Part shown: one piece after another, positions 8,749 through 17,005 of the stretch
Numbering within the stretch: the first letter of the stretch is position 1
How the letters are laid out: the number at the start of each line of letters is the position of its first letter
Origin: a virus
Direction: 5' to 3' (one strand)
IMG/VR virus record: IMGVR_UViG_3300020438_000220
Location: 1 to 27,289 of that record
Length of the DNA: 27,289 bases
Translations under genes and position numbers: made by a program
The notes under the pieces: model-generated
Told to the model about the DNA's origin: nothing
The model's input: the letters and a program-made list of their open reading frames with translations, nothing else
Database searches by the model: none

Positions 8749-9429
8749 TTACTTGTTAAGTACGTTGTTTTCTAACCAGCTAGCAACACTAGCTCTGGTC
8801 GCTTCCAGTTCGTCTACTTCGGCTTCGACCAAAGTTGCTTCCGATGTTTCAACCTCTTCAAATGCTTCCTCGGTGAGTTCAGCTTCAGCTTCATCTGCCT
8901 TAGCTTCCTTCTCCTTTTTTTTCTTTTCGATAGCTTCCTTAAGTTCAGGAGGCATCGCAGCTTCAGCTTCATCTTCTTTTTTCTTATCGTCTTTTGCGTA
9001 CTTCTTTTTCATCAGAGCGATAACAGAATCAAAAGCTTCTTCTTCAAGAGCATCAAAACTGGCTAGAGAATCTTCTACATCTTCTTCGCTGATACCAGCT
9101 TCAACAAGAGCAGCTTTTCTCTTTTCCATCTTCTCTTTCTTTTTCATGTCATCCATGTCTTTCATGGCAACAGTGAGTTCTTCTTGTGACTGAGCAAGAG
9201 CATCTTCTAGTTCAGCAACGCGAGCCTGTGTGCTCTTGATACTTTCTTCTAGTTCAGCAATGCTTGAGTCTTTCTCGGTAATTACGCCTTCATAAGCCTC
9301 TACCTTTGAAGCAAATTCTTTGTCTTTAGCTTCTCCGATTTGGGCTTTGATAGCTTCATTTTCCGCTTTCGATGCAGTAAGTTCAGCTCGAACTTCTTCT
9401 AACTGCTTTTCTAAAACGTTTTCAGCCAT
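8749..9429 (-). CDS. Nested in-frame scaffold protein (internal start)
   Basis: Within the protease-scaffold gene, codon 266 is an ATG (9429-9427) preceded by AGGAG with 8 nt spacing (AGGAGAATTTACA). This is the same ribosome site style as the true starts of neighbouring genes. Initiation here would make a 226-residue protein, MAENVLEKQLEEVRAEL onward: the whole charged coiled-coil scaffold without the protease. Lambda Nu3 inside gene C is the known precedent: many scaffold copies, few protease copies. The match of the internal ribosome site to the exact domain border is the evidence. Expression itself is not shown. Confidence 0.7.
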   Translation of the reverse strand: MAENVLEKQLEEVRAELTASKAENEAIKAQIGEAKDKEFASKVEAYEGVITEKDSSIAELEESIKSTQARVAELEDALAQSQEELTVAMKDMDDMKKKEKMEKRKAALVEAGISEEDVEDSLASFDALEEEAFDSVIALMKKKYAKDDKKKEDEAEAAMPPELKEAIEKKKKEKEAKADEAEAELTEEAFEEVETSEATLVEAEVDELEATRASVASWLENNVLNK

Positions 9430-10224
9430 TGTAAATTCTCCTATAGTAAAATTAGAATTGTGGTCTGTTTCAAACGCGACAGATTTAAGGATAATACTTC
9501 TTGGGTTAGCTGGTTTGGCTACTAAGCCTTTACCTGAAAAAGCGATATTTTTCAAGGCTCTGCCAACCTTGTAACCTTCATATTCACCCTTTCCGCCGTA
9601 AGCCCTGAGATGTTTAGTCAAAAAAGCAGACTGCTCATCTCTAGCTAAAAGTTTGGCGTCACCATCCTCGTTTATTAATGCATAATCAAAACCAGCAAAT
9701 AGACATTCCATAGAAACGTACCATTTGCCTTCTTCGATTTCTGCAAGAATTTTGCTCATTCGCTCTCTATTGTCATCGCCTGTCCAGCTATTGTAGAGAA
9801 CTGCTTGTGTTACGATATCAAAATCTTCTGGCATCGGGCTATCGTCTGCGACAGCCTTTCCTTCTTTTGTTAAAACGTAACTTCCAGTGATATGTCCAAT
9901 AATATCATTTTCATTATGCATAAAATTGAACTGTTTATCTTCTGGTGTATTTCTAGCGTCCCACGTCGCCTCAGCGAGGAAAACGTCGTCATTCTTATTC
10001 CAGCCGCAAGAAACAAGCACAGATTCTAAGTAGTATAGATCAATTTGATCTTTATTTTCAGCAACTACTTTATCTAGAACTTCTTTGTTAGATATAACCT
10101 CTTTGGCTGCGGTGACAAGACCCTTGTTCACTTTTGCCTCAGAGCAGTACGCAACGCTAGCTGTACTCTTTACGAGTTCGCCAACGCCGTCGTCTATTTC
10201 TTTTTGATAAATTTTTATAGTCAT
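8749..10224 (-). CDS. Prohead protease fused to scaffold
   Basis: 491 residues from ATG 10224. Residues 1-250 look like a head maturation serine protease: His103 in HNENDIIGHITG and Ser171 in KWYVSMECLF fit the His...Ser arrangement of the phage prohead protease (S78/assemblin-like) family. Residues 266-490 are a highly charged Glu/Lys/Ala coiled-coil scaffold. The protease would cut scaffold and capsid N-termini in the procapsid. A GTG start at 10248 would add eight residues but lies inside the GTGTATAAT promoter motif; ATG 10224 has GAGG 7-8 nt upstream and is preferred. This resembles the lambda C/Nu3 arrangement, including an internal start described separately. Protease family assignment is moderate, scaffold assignment strong. 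Confidence 0.8.
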   Translation of the reverse strand: MTIKIYQKEIDDGVGELVKSTASVAYCSEAKVNKGLVTAAKEVISNKEVLDKVVAENKDQIDLYYLESVLVSCGWNKNDDVFLAEATWDARNTPEDKQFNFMHNENDIIGHITGSYVLTKEGKAVADDSPMPEDFDIVTQAVLYNSWTGDDNRERMSKILAEIEEGKWYVSMECLFAGFDYALINEDGDAKLLARDEQSAFLTKHLRAYGGKGEYEGYKVGRALKNIAFSGKGLVAKPANPRSIILKSVAFETDHNSNFTIGEFTMAENVLEKQLEEVRAELTASKAENEAIKAQIGEAKDKEFASKVEAYEGVITEKDSSIAELEESIKSTQARVAELEDALAQSQEELTVAMKDMDDMKKKEKMEKRKAALVEAGISEEDVEDSLASFDALEEEAFDSVIALMKKKYAKDDKKKEDEAEAAMPPELKEAIEKKKKEKEAKADEAEAELTEEAFEEVETSEATLVEAEVDELEATRASVASWLENNVLNK

Positions 10225-10239
10225 AATAAACCTCACGAC

Positions 10240-10248
10240 ATTATACAC
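10240..10248 (-). promoter_or_regulatory. Putative late promoter, GTGTATAAT
   Basis: An exact copy in the 57-bp gap between portal and protease-scaffold. A start about 7 nt downstream of the -10 gives a leader just long enough to include the GAGG site of ATG 10224. There is no -35 box upstream. Confidence 0.6.
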
Positions 10249-10281
10249 AAAAAGATGAAGAAAGTTGAAAAAACTCTGTTT

Positions 10282-12300
10282 TTAACCGAGGCAGAACCCG
10301 ACAAACAGGCTAATGACATGTTTTTTGTAAGATTCGACCGTCATCTTATCTGTTGAAACATTTTTAGAAGCCAGTATTTTTCTGAACTTTGGCGGAGTAG
10401 GAGTGTTCTGTGAGAGAACCTTGTGTATTACGCTATCATTAATTTCCTGCATTGGTTCAAGATTGGTTAAAATTGAAAGCTTGAGATCTTCCAGCTCTTT
10501 AAACTGAGCTTTTGTAAGCTGTCTCATGTTGCTTTTACCTTTGACCTGCAAAAAGGCTGTTGATATATCAGATATTCTGTCTATCGCGTCAGATGTCCAA
10601 ATAAACAGCTCTGCAACTCCGGGTTTAGATTTAGGTGTTTCAACCCTTTTCTTTCTTGGGCCTTCATCTGGCTGGAAAGGTGGTCTACCATTATCTTTTG
10701 GTTGCTGCTTCTGCTGTTTTTGCTCTTGATTTTTTGAATTAATATCTCCCTGTTTTTCAAGCTTTTCCAAATCTTTGTTGTGATTTGCGTTGTGGAAAGG
10801 GCTTGCTTTTGGAGGTATTCTTTCTGACTCCCTATCTTTATCTTCTCTTCTCAACCTAACCTTTTCAACCGCTGGTATCTCTTTAAATCTCTCAAGAACT
10901 GTCTCGTGTGAGATTATGTCCCTGTCAGCCAGTTGGATGAGTAGGTTCTTTTCAGAAGCCTCGTCGGACAGACTCATTTGGTCATAGACTATGTGGGCTG
11001 GTTTTCTGAATCCCATAGACTTTCTAACTATTTCCATCTCTGCTTGCCAGAATTTTGATAGCTGGTCTCTTCCGTATTGTAGTCTTTCTACTAAAGTTTT
11101 TAGGGATATGAAATTATTTGTAAACCCTCCGCTTTGTCCAGCCATTCCCGTCAATGTGGGAGGAACGCCAAGGCCTGCATATATACTATTTAATACTGAT
11201 TGATATTTTTCAGACCCTAAGAACTTGTAAACCTGACTGTTGGATTCAGTATAAGAAAGTTCTGGACCCCAGACAAGTTCCATTGTACCTCCGCCAACAT
11301 TGCTAGCAAGAATGTTTCTCAACTTGTTAATTACAGCTTTATTTGGAAGAATCTTGTGATCCAAACTACCAATCGTCCAGAGTCTGATATTTGATATGGC
11401 TCCATCTAGAGCAGAGAGATCAGCGAGCTTCATCTTCTCCAGCATTATGATGTCGTCTAAGATAGCGTAAGTTAGTGGATATGCCCACTGTTGCCAGTCA
11501 TCTTTTTTGTAGTAAAATATAGATAGTCTATCTTCTTCCAGATCTATCTTTCTTTTGCCAGAACTTATAGCTTGTTTTACATTTGGAGGTAATGTCTCTA
11601 GTATTTTTGCAGGAACTGCCCCGTCTTTAAAGTTGTCGAAAAACGAGTTTGCACTTAGCTGATGAGATCTTCTTCCCAAGAACATACTGATATTTCCATC
11701 TTTTACATCAATATTTAAAGGGTTAAAGAAGTTGTATCTCCAAGGTATTACATTGGTTTCCGTTATTGGCACATCAAGTCTTATGTCATGAGCCATAGCT
11801 CTCATGTACTTTTTAATTTCGGGTGTTACACTGGCCGCGCTTCTGTATACAAAAACCTGACCGGTCTTGTAGAGGTTGTTTAGAAATCTTTCTGACCTTT
11901 CTTTTCCTTGAACCTTTTTGAACCACTGCTTGTAAAATTTCTCAACACTCTTGCTTTCATGAACTATGTCTATGCCCTGACAACCAAAATCGCCCATTAG
12001 ATCTATCACATTTCTTACAATGCCAACCTTTTCATAGGCGTCCATACACATCTTTATGGCGCGCTTCTGCTTTCTGGGGGTGGCTTCGTTTGGTCTAAAA
12101 GCGTCATAGTCACTACGTCCAAACTGAGGTCTTACTGACCTGTTAGGTTCTATATCCAAGAAGTCCCTGTGGTAACCTTTTGAGATACCGTCGTAAGACT
12201 CTAATGAATCAGAGAAACTTTCAAAAGCTCTCGCTTTGCTAGTGTGATCTGAGTCGTTCCATGTAATGAAAGGTTCTTCTTTTTTTCTATCTTCTGACAT
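10282..12300 (-). CDS. Portal protein
   Basis: 672 residues from ATG 12300. The core has portal features: an N-terminal alpha/beta part, a central region LGVPPTLTGMAGQSGG, then the long helix YGRDQLSKFWQAEMEIV and SDEASEKNLLIQLADRDIIS, as in phage portal wing and stem regions. The C-terminal 170 residues hold a Gln/Lys/Pro-rich linker (KNQEQKQQKQQPKDNG) and a helical tail, an extended crown-like region. The portal forms the dodecameric DNA gate at one head vertex and docks the terminase encoded just upstream. A TTG codon at 12312 could add four residues, but neither start has a good ribosome site. The late promoter motif at 12350-12358 precedes it. Confidence 0.88.
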   Translation of the reverse strand: MSEDRKKEEPFITWNDSDHTSKARAFESFSDSLESYDGISKGYHRDFLDIEPNRSVRPQFGRSDYDAFRPNEATPRKQKRAIKMCMDAYEKVGIVRNVIDLMGDFGCQGIDIVHESKSVEKFYKQWFKKVQGKERSERFLNNLYKTGQVFVYRSAASVTPEIKKYMRAMAHDIRLDVPITETNVIPWRYNFFNPLNIDVKDGNISMFLGRRSHQLSANSFFDNFKDGAVPAKILETLPPNVKQAISSGKRKIDLEEDRLSIFYYKKDDWQQWAYPLTYAILDDIIMLEKMKLADLSALDGAISNIRLWTIGSLDHKILPNKAVINKLRNILASNVGGGTMELVWGPELSYTESNSQVYKFLGSEKYQSVLNSIYAGLGVPPTLTGMAGQSGGFTNNFISLKTLVERLQYGRDQLSKFWQAEMEIVRKSMGFRKPAHIVYDQMSLSDEASEKNLLIQLADRDIISHETVLERFKEIPAVEKVRLRREDKDRESERIPPKASPFHNANHNKDLEKLEKQGDINSKNQEQKQQKQQPKDNGRPPFQPDEGPRKKRVETPKSKPGVAELFIWTSDAIDRISDISTAFLQVKGKSNMRQLTKAQFKELEDLKLSILTNLEPMQEINDSVIHKVLSQNTPTPPKFRKILASKNVSTDKMTVESYKKHVISLFVGFCLG

Positions 12301-12349
12301 ATTTAAGACCAATGATAAATGAATTGAAATGTAATTGAAATGGTATTAG

Positions 12350-12358
12350 ATTATACAC
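12350..12358 (-). promoter_or_regulatory. Putative late promoter, GTGTATAAT
   Basis: An exact copy in the 61-bp gap between terminase and portal, about 50 nt upstream of the portal ATG. There is no TTGACA-like hexamer upstream, where terminase codons lie. Confidence 0.6.
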
Positions 12359-12361
12359 GGA

Positions 12362-14338
12362 TTAGTATAATTCTTGGGCGCCGTCTGTAAACCAGTTCGG
12401 ACCAGAGTATAGATCTCCTTTTTTATCAGTCTTGTCCACTGTAGCAAAACCTCCATAGAATTTGTACTCTTCTGGACTGGGCATCCTAGCCAAAGTTCTG
12501 GCCGCCATGTTAGCCATGATTAAAGAAGAATAGCGGTCTTTTCTCAACTTACCTTTTTTACCTGTACCTATCACCGTTTCAGGGGTATCCCACTTGTCTC
12601 TTCCTGTGGCGGTCTGTGTTATCTGTATCATAGTTAATTCGTCCTTAAGATCCTCTATCTCCATGACACATTGTTCTAAGGTGTCGTAAGTTCTACCTTT
12701 TAGTCCGTCTTCCGCATTTGCTATACCTAAGCTAACGGTATCAAACATTGGAAAAAGTAAAACCTTGTCTTCAAAGTCCTTTCTTAGACCATGATTGGCC
12801 TCTGCTAACCAGTCATACTTTGAAAACTGACACATTTCTAGAATATGTAGCCCTCTGTGATCATCGGTATCTTTTGCCTTATCATCGTCTATAACTGGCC
12901 ATATTGCGAATTCTCCTTCTTTTATCTTATCTTTATCGTGAAGAGATTCCATGACAGCTATACCACCGCCTCCAGCATCCATAGATATGTGGATACAAGG
13001 GAAAATTCTCATAAGGTCTCTAATTTTTCTAGCGCAATATGCATAAAAATCTGTCTCGCTTGAGTATCCGCTCTTAACCTTTTCTTTGTGTTGTTCACGG
13101 TTTGTTGTCCAGCAATGTACTATTCTTCTGTGGTCTGGATTAACTTCAAGTACTACAATGCTAAAATTATCTACCTCAGACGCTGGGTCAACGCCAAATA
13201 TATACTGCTTCTTAGGATCTCCCCTTAACTGTGCCTGAAAACATATCTCTTTATCATCTGAGTCTTTTAAGTCCCCACCCTCTCTTGTTACACAGCTTTC
13301 AATTAACGTACGCTTAAAGAAGCCCTGAGAATCGCGTGTAAAGCACGCTCCAAACTCCATCTGGTATATTCCAGCGTGGACAGTCGCTTTCGATCTGGCG
13401 ACCTGTGAGGCGTCCATAAAGCCTTCTGGTAGTAACTCGTAAGGAACTCTGATTATTGAGTAGTCTTTCCAGTTAAAGTCTTTTGGCGCGTCCTCTCCAA
13501 ATATCTCTCTTAACCTACTAGCTTTTCCTTGACTTCTAATTATGGACTTCCATTTTTTCCAGTACTCTGCAAAATGGTTAAAATCGTAGTAAGCGGTTCC
13601 AGACAAAATAATTTGGTTGTCTCTCTTTTTTACTATATCTTTGCTTTCTTCTTCAATATCTAGTCCTAGCTCTTTAGCTTTTTTCTTTGCCGCAATTTTC
13701 TTTACGTTTTCTATAGGATCAGAGCTAACAGCAGCAAAACCAGCAACAACTGTTTCAAAGATATCTCTAGGAATAGAAGCAAATTCATCGCTAATAATAT
13801 CATTAGCTCTCTGGCCTCTAATTTTTTGTCCGTCGCCCAGAGGGAGGCAAGTGACGCGAGACTTATTGATACGCATAACGCAGCGGTCAACATCTCTTCT
13901 TGGTCCACTACTTGCATCGCACATACTCCTTAGAATTGGTGCGTTATTCCATATTGTCTCCATGTACTCAAAGAGAACCTTAGATTGTCTAAAGGCAGCT
14001 CCAACAACGACTACTTTTCTTTCTGGTAGAATTAAAGCTCTTATCATGGCATACAGTGAAAGAATAAAAGACTTTCCGAATCCACGACTGGCAATAAGCA
14101 TTGGGAACTTTCTATTCCACATCTCGCATAAAAACAAGGCTTGCGAAGGTAATATATTTATATTAAAAATATGCTTACAAAGGAATGAGAAATATTCAGG
14201 CTTAGTCATTAACCAAAGGACTCTATACTGTACATCGTCCCCATTAAAATTAACAATATCAAAAGGGTTAACTAATTCTGAATCTTCTAGATCGTCTAAG
14301 TTCAACCAAGCTTCATCTAGCTTTTTTAGTTTGCTCAT
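12362..14338 (-). CDS. Terminase large subunit (ATPase and nuclease)
   Basis: 658 residues. Walker A is MLIASRGFGKS (residues 80-90), with the Arg/Gly-rich P-loop typical of terminases. Walker B with the catalytic acid is IISDEFA (Asp184, Glu185). The C-terminal RNase H-like nuclease shows its first acidic strand at IFGVDPASEVDNFSIVVLE and a second at HISMDAGGGG. It packages genomic DNA into proheads with ATP and cuts concatemers. Its ATG overlaps the stop of the ClpP-like gene by 4 bp (ATGA), implying translational coupling. Length fits the family. No intein or frameshift is visible. Confidence 0.93.
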   Translation of the reverse strand: MSKLKKLDEAWLNLDDLEDSELVNPFDIVNFNGDDVQYRVLWLMTKPEYFSFLCKHIFNINILPSQALFLCEMWNRKFPMLIASRGFGKSFILSLYAMIRALILPERKVVVVGAAFRQSKVLFEYMETIWNNAPILRSMCDASSGPRRDVDRCVMRINKSRVTCLPLGDGQKIRGQRANDIISDEFASIPRDIFETVVAGFAAVSSDPIENVKKIAAKKKAKELGLDIEEESKDIVKKRDNQIILSGTAYYDFNHFAEYWKKWKSIIRSQGKASRLREIFGEDAPKDFNWKDYSIIRVPYELLPEGFMDASQVARSKATVHAGIYQMEFGACFTRDSQGFFKRTLIESCVTREGGDLKDSDDKEICFQAQLRGDPKKQYIFGVDPASEVDNFSIVVLEVNPDHRRIVHCWTTNREQHKEKVKSGYSSETDFYAYCARKIRDLMRIFPCIHISMDAGGGGIAVMESLHDKDKIKEGEFAIWPVIDDDKAKDTDDHRGLHILEMCQFSKYDWLAEANHGLRKDFEDKVLLFPMFDTVSLGIANAEDGLKGRTYDTLEQCVMEIEDLKDELTMIQITQTATGRDKWDTPETVIGTGKKGKLRKDRYSSLIMANMAARTLARMPSPEEYKFYGGFATVDKTDKKGDLYSGPNWFTDGAQELY

Positions 14339-14991
14339 GTTTTAAGTTTCTCTATATTTGTACATCTTCTTGTATTTAGAACGCAGTCCGCAAAGCCATA
14401 GAAAACAGACTCGTTTGCGTCTAGATACCAGTCTCCGTCTTTTAGTTTTCTCTTTAAATAATTCTTTACTTTATCGAAAGTTAAATCTGTATACTGCTCT
14501 TTAAAATACTTACCTTCAATAGCAGCGTCGGTATAGATGTCCAACATTGACTCTGTAGCCTTTTTATCAAATGCAGCGCCCTTTTGAACATCTAAATAAT
14601 TTCCTGAATAACCACTAGAACCAAAGTGGCACATAAAATAAGCATTTGGCATCATAGCTCTTTTGTCGGCAGCTTGCAAGACAATGCTACTCATAGACTC
14701 CGCCTGTCCGTATACGACAATGGTGACGTGAGATCCGCATATCTGAATCGCATCGAAGATAGCCATTCCATCATTCCAATTCCCTCCAATACTGTGCATA
14801 TGTACTATTATGGGATCTTTACTTATGGTGTCTAATAGCCGTATGTTTTTATAAAAATTTGCAGCCATCTTATAGTCAACTCCCGGATCTTCATCCGTAT
14901 TCGACACGTAGCTATGTAGGTATATCTCTCTGTTCTTAACGTCTAGTCCATAGCTGTGTATATCAGATATGGTATCTACACTAAGTTGCAT
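14335..14991 (-). CDS. ClpP-like serine protease
   Basis: 218 residues of the ClpP/crotonase fold. The substrate strand IIVHMHSIGGNWNDGMAIFDAI matches the ClpP SxGGxxxxGxAIyD pattern. The nucleophile is Ser99 in GQAESMSS, and the catalytic His is His122 in NAYFMCHFG. A C-terminal DGDWYLDANESVFYGFADCV segment corresponds to the ClpP region holding the acidic residue. Phage ClpP-like proteins often serve in head maturation or in cutting host or phage proteins. Here a separate protease-scaffold also exists, so its substrate is unclear. It overlaps the ERCC4 nuclease by 11 bp and TerL by 4 bp. Start: GGAG 7-8 nt before ATG 14991. Confidence 0.85.
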   Translation of the reverse strand: MQLSVDTISDIHSYGLDVKNREIYLHSYVSNTDEDPGVDYKMAANFYKNIRLLDTISKDPIIVHMHSIGGNWNDGMAIFDAIQICGSHVTIVVYGQAESMSSIVLQAADKRAMMPNAYFMCHFGSSGYSGNYLDVQKGAAFDKKATESMLDIYTDAAIEGKYFKEQYTDLTFDKVKNYLKRKLKDGDWYLDANESVFYGFADCVLNTRRCTNIEKLKT

Positions 14992-15493
14992 TATTTTCTC
15001 CTATGTCATATAGCTCGTTTATTCTTTTAAGAATACTGAGAACCGCCCACTTAGCGTGCTTCTTGCAATCACAAAACATTACATGAATATCATGATGCAT
15101 TTGAAACTCCATTATTCTTCTAAGCATAAATTTGTTGGTGACTTTTAGCTTTCCCCATTCTTCCTCTGGTATGCCAGATCTTTCAGGAAACTCCATTAGG
15201 TCTGATAATGAAAATTCAAACACCATAAATCTATGAGGAAAGGATTTCATTCTCTCTATCTCGTTATTGAATCTTATCATGTCGTGCCCAATATTATTAG
15301 CAAATTCTACTACACTTGCTTTTCTTTCAATACATACTTTGTCTTCTAAACCTTCTAGGCTGTAATCTCCCGTGTCTAGCTTTCTAACAACCATTCCGTT
15401 GCACTTGTGGTATCTAGAACTGCTGGACTCGAAGGTGTATCCCTCTTGTTCTCTACTATCTTTTATTATTGTGAAGGGTTGTATTTTAGGCAT
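14981..15493 (-). CDS. ERCC4-type nuclease
   Basis: 170 residues. The core pattern of the XPF/ERCC4 family is visible: an early acidic strand FTIIKDSREQEG (residues 7-18), GDYSLEG (Asp43) and CIERKAS (Glu56-Arg57-Lys58). The usual ERKxxxD motif ends in Val here rather than Asp, a point to note for activity. Such phage enzymes cut branched or single-strand-flap DNA, so a role in resolving DNA ahead of packaging is plausible since it is encoded two genes upstream of TerL. It overlaps the HNH gene by 8 bp and the ClpP-like gene by 11 bp, so it belongs to the same message. Confidence 0.8.
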   Translation of the reverse strand: MPKIQPFTIIKDSREQEGYTFESSSSRYHKCNGMVVRKLDTGDYSLEGLEDKVCIERKASVVEFANNIGHDMIRFNNEIERMKSFPHRFMVFEFSLSDLMEFPERSGIPEEEWGKLKVTNKFMLRRIMEFQMHHDIHVMFCDCKKHAKWAVLSILKRINELYDIGENNAT

Positions 15494-15752
15494 TTTTTCG
15501 CCTCACTATCTGTGTGAATAAGGGTTCGTAAAAGGATTCGTTGTTGTTGACTTCTTTATGGCATCTTGCACATAGTGTAATTCCGTTGTCTAAATCAAAT
15601 CTAAGTGTAGAAGCGGATGACCATCTTCTAATGTGGTGTACTTGTAAATATTTTTTGTGTTTACATCTAGGCATCTGACATTTGTATCCATCTCTAGTCA
15701 GCACACGCTTTCTCCAGTCTTTGTATACTGGATCGTCATAGTCTCTTCTCAT
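15486..15752 (-). CDS. HNH endonuclease
   Basis: 88 residues. It has a complete HNH motif: a CxxxxC pair (YKCQMPRCKHK), LQVHHIRRW, FDLDNGITLCARCHKE. The four cysteines bind the structural zinc, and the HH and later Asn/His form the metal catalytic site. Small stand-alone HNH proteins encoded near terminase genes assist DNA cleavage during packaging in several phages; a homing nuclease is the other possibility. Its tight overlaps with both neighbours (8 bp and 4 bp) and lack of flanking intron or intein argue for a packaging or DNA-processing role. Confidence 0.87.
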   Translation of the reverse strand: MRRDYDDPVYKDWRKRVLTRDGYKCQMPRCKHKKYLQVHHIRRWSSASTLRFDLDNGITLCARCHKEVNNNESFYEPLFTQIVRRKNA

Positions 15753-15994
15753 TCTGGCACCACTATCTTTGTAATCATAACATCGTGCAGTATATCTTTC
15801 ATCTCTTTAGCCATCTTTGGTTCTTGAGCTAGTATTAAAGACGCAAATTTATAGTGAGCTTTAAAACAAGCATCGTCAGGGTTTTCCGCATCAATAAAGA
15901 CTACGGGTCTTGTGTGATTAAATTCTTTAAGATCGAACTTTTTCAGTCTGGATAAGACGAGGGTTAGATCTAATGTTACTTTATAAATCTTCAT
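15749..15994 (-). CDS. Hypothetical protein, 81 aa
   Basis: Not recognised. 81 residues: an N-terminal strand (MKIYKVTLDLTLVL), basic-hydrophobic LSRLKKFDLKEF, a central VVFIDAENPDDACFKAHYKF followed by helices, and a final strand TKIVVPE. The ENPDDACFKAHYKF segment resembles small phage proteins in which a residue pair introduces a helix that packs on a sheet, but no family can be named. It overlaps HNH and the dehydratase by 4 bp each, so it is certainly translated in the operon. Confidence 0.7.
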   Translation of the reverse strand: MKIYKVTLDLTLVLSRLKKFDLKEFNHTRPVVFIDAENPDDACFKAHYKFASLILAQEPKMAKEMKDILHDVMITKIVVPE

Positions 15995-16992
15995 TCTGAA
16001 GTGTCGTGCTCTACCATCATCTTAACTAAGTCCTCAAAGTTATGTTTCGGTGTCCAACCTAGTTCGTTATTTGCTTTAGAGGAATCTCCTCTTAAATAGT
16101 CTACTTCTGCTGGTCTGTAAAACTCTGGATCTTGTATTACATATTCAGACCAATCTTCTATACCTACATGTTTAAACGCCACGTCTAGGAACTCACGAAT
16201 CGTATGAGTCTCGCCGGTGCAGATAACATAGTCCTCTGGACAATCCTGCTGAAGCATCATCCACATCGCTTCCACGTAATCTCCTGCGTACCCCCAATCT
16301 CGAAATGCTTCTAAGTTGCCTAGACGCAGCTTTGAAAATTCTGGATCTCGTCCGCTTTTTACGAATTCTCCAATCCATTTTGTAATCTTTCTTGTGACAA
16401 ATGTCTCACCTCTCCGTGGCCCTTCATGATTAAACAGAATACCCGCACTGGCATGTAGTCCATAACCTTCTCGAAATAATCTGGTTATATAATGAGCGGC
16501 ACATTTTGCTATGGCGTAAGGGCTTTGAGGCAAAAATTTAGTTTCTTCGTCTTGATATTTTTCTATAGAGGTTAATAAATCTCTAGTATCGTAATTTCTA
16601 CCAAACATTTCTGATGAGCTAGCTTGGTAAAATCTTACATTAACCATTCCAAGGTCGGAAACTGATTGTAAAATATTTAAACAGCCTTTGCCGGTAATGT
16701 CCCATGTTAAAGCTGGCTGCTTAAAAGATACAGCTACATGGCTTTGGGCAGCTAAATTGTAGATTTCATCTACGTCGGCGTGTTCTTTAAGAATGTTATT
16801 TATTGAGTGGGCATCTGTCAGATCGCCCTCAATCAGAGAGAGTCTTTCATTATCAAGAATGTGCTTGATTCTCTGAGTGTTGTCAGTACTTGACCTTCTG
16901 CATACACCTACGACCTCATAATCCTTGTCAAGCAATAGATCTGCTAGGTGGCTTCCGTCTTGTCCTGTTATTCCGAAAATTATAGCTTTCAT
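15991..16992 (-). CDS. gmd: GDP-mannose 4,6-dehydratase
   Basis: 333 residues, the usual length. It is a short-chain dehydrogenase of extended type: the NAD(P)-binding GITGQDGSHLADLLL (residues 7-21), GDLTD, NLAAQSHV, the ASSSEMFG substrate region and catalytic Tyr159-xxx-Lys163 (YAIAK). The diagnostic GMD signatures NHEGPRRGETFVTRKI and GNLEAFRDWGYAGDYVEAMW are intact. It converts GDP-mannose to GDP-4-keto-6-deoxymannose, the precursor of GDP-fucose, GDP-rhamnose or GDP-perosamine. Overlap with the 81-aa gene and a 13-bp gap to the GT29-like gene put it in the late message. No partner reductase is seen in this window, so the host may supply it. Confidence 0.93.
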   Translation of the reverse strand: MKAIIFGITGQDGSHLADLLLDKDYEVVGVCRRSSTDNTQRIKHILDNERLSLIEGDLTDAHSINNILKEHADVDEIYNLAAQSHVAVSFKQPALTWDITGKGCLNILQSVSDLGMVNVRFYQASSSEMFGRNYDTRDLLTSIEKYQDEETKFLPQSPYAIAKCAAHYITRLFREGYGLHASAGILFNHEGPRRGETFVTRKITKWIGEFVKSGRDPEFSKLRLGNLEAFRDWGYAGDYVEAMWMMLQQDCPEDYVICTGETHTIREFLDVAFKHVGIEDWSEYVIQDPEFYRPAEVDYLRGDSSKANNELGWTPKHNFEDLVKMMVEHDTSE

Positions 16993-17005
16993 TTTTATTC
17001 CTTGT

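Noticed and set aside
8753-9193. Serine-rich plus-strand ORF opposite the scaffold
   Set aside because: Mirror of the Glu/Lys/Ala codons of the scaffold coiled coil; no ribosome site and no plausible protein.
10225-10248. GTG start at 10248 for the protease-scaffold gene
   Set aside because: It is part of the GTGTATAAT promoter motif, and ATG 10224 has a GAGG site.
13617-14345. 242-codon plus-strand ORF opposite terminase
   Set aside because: It lies antisense to the Walker A and B region of TerL; composition is that of a shadow frame.
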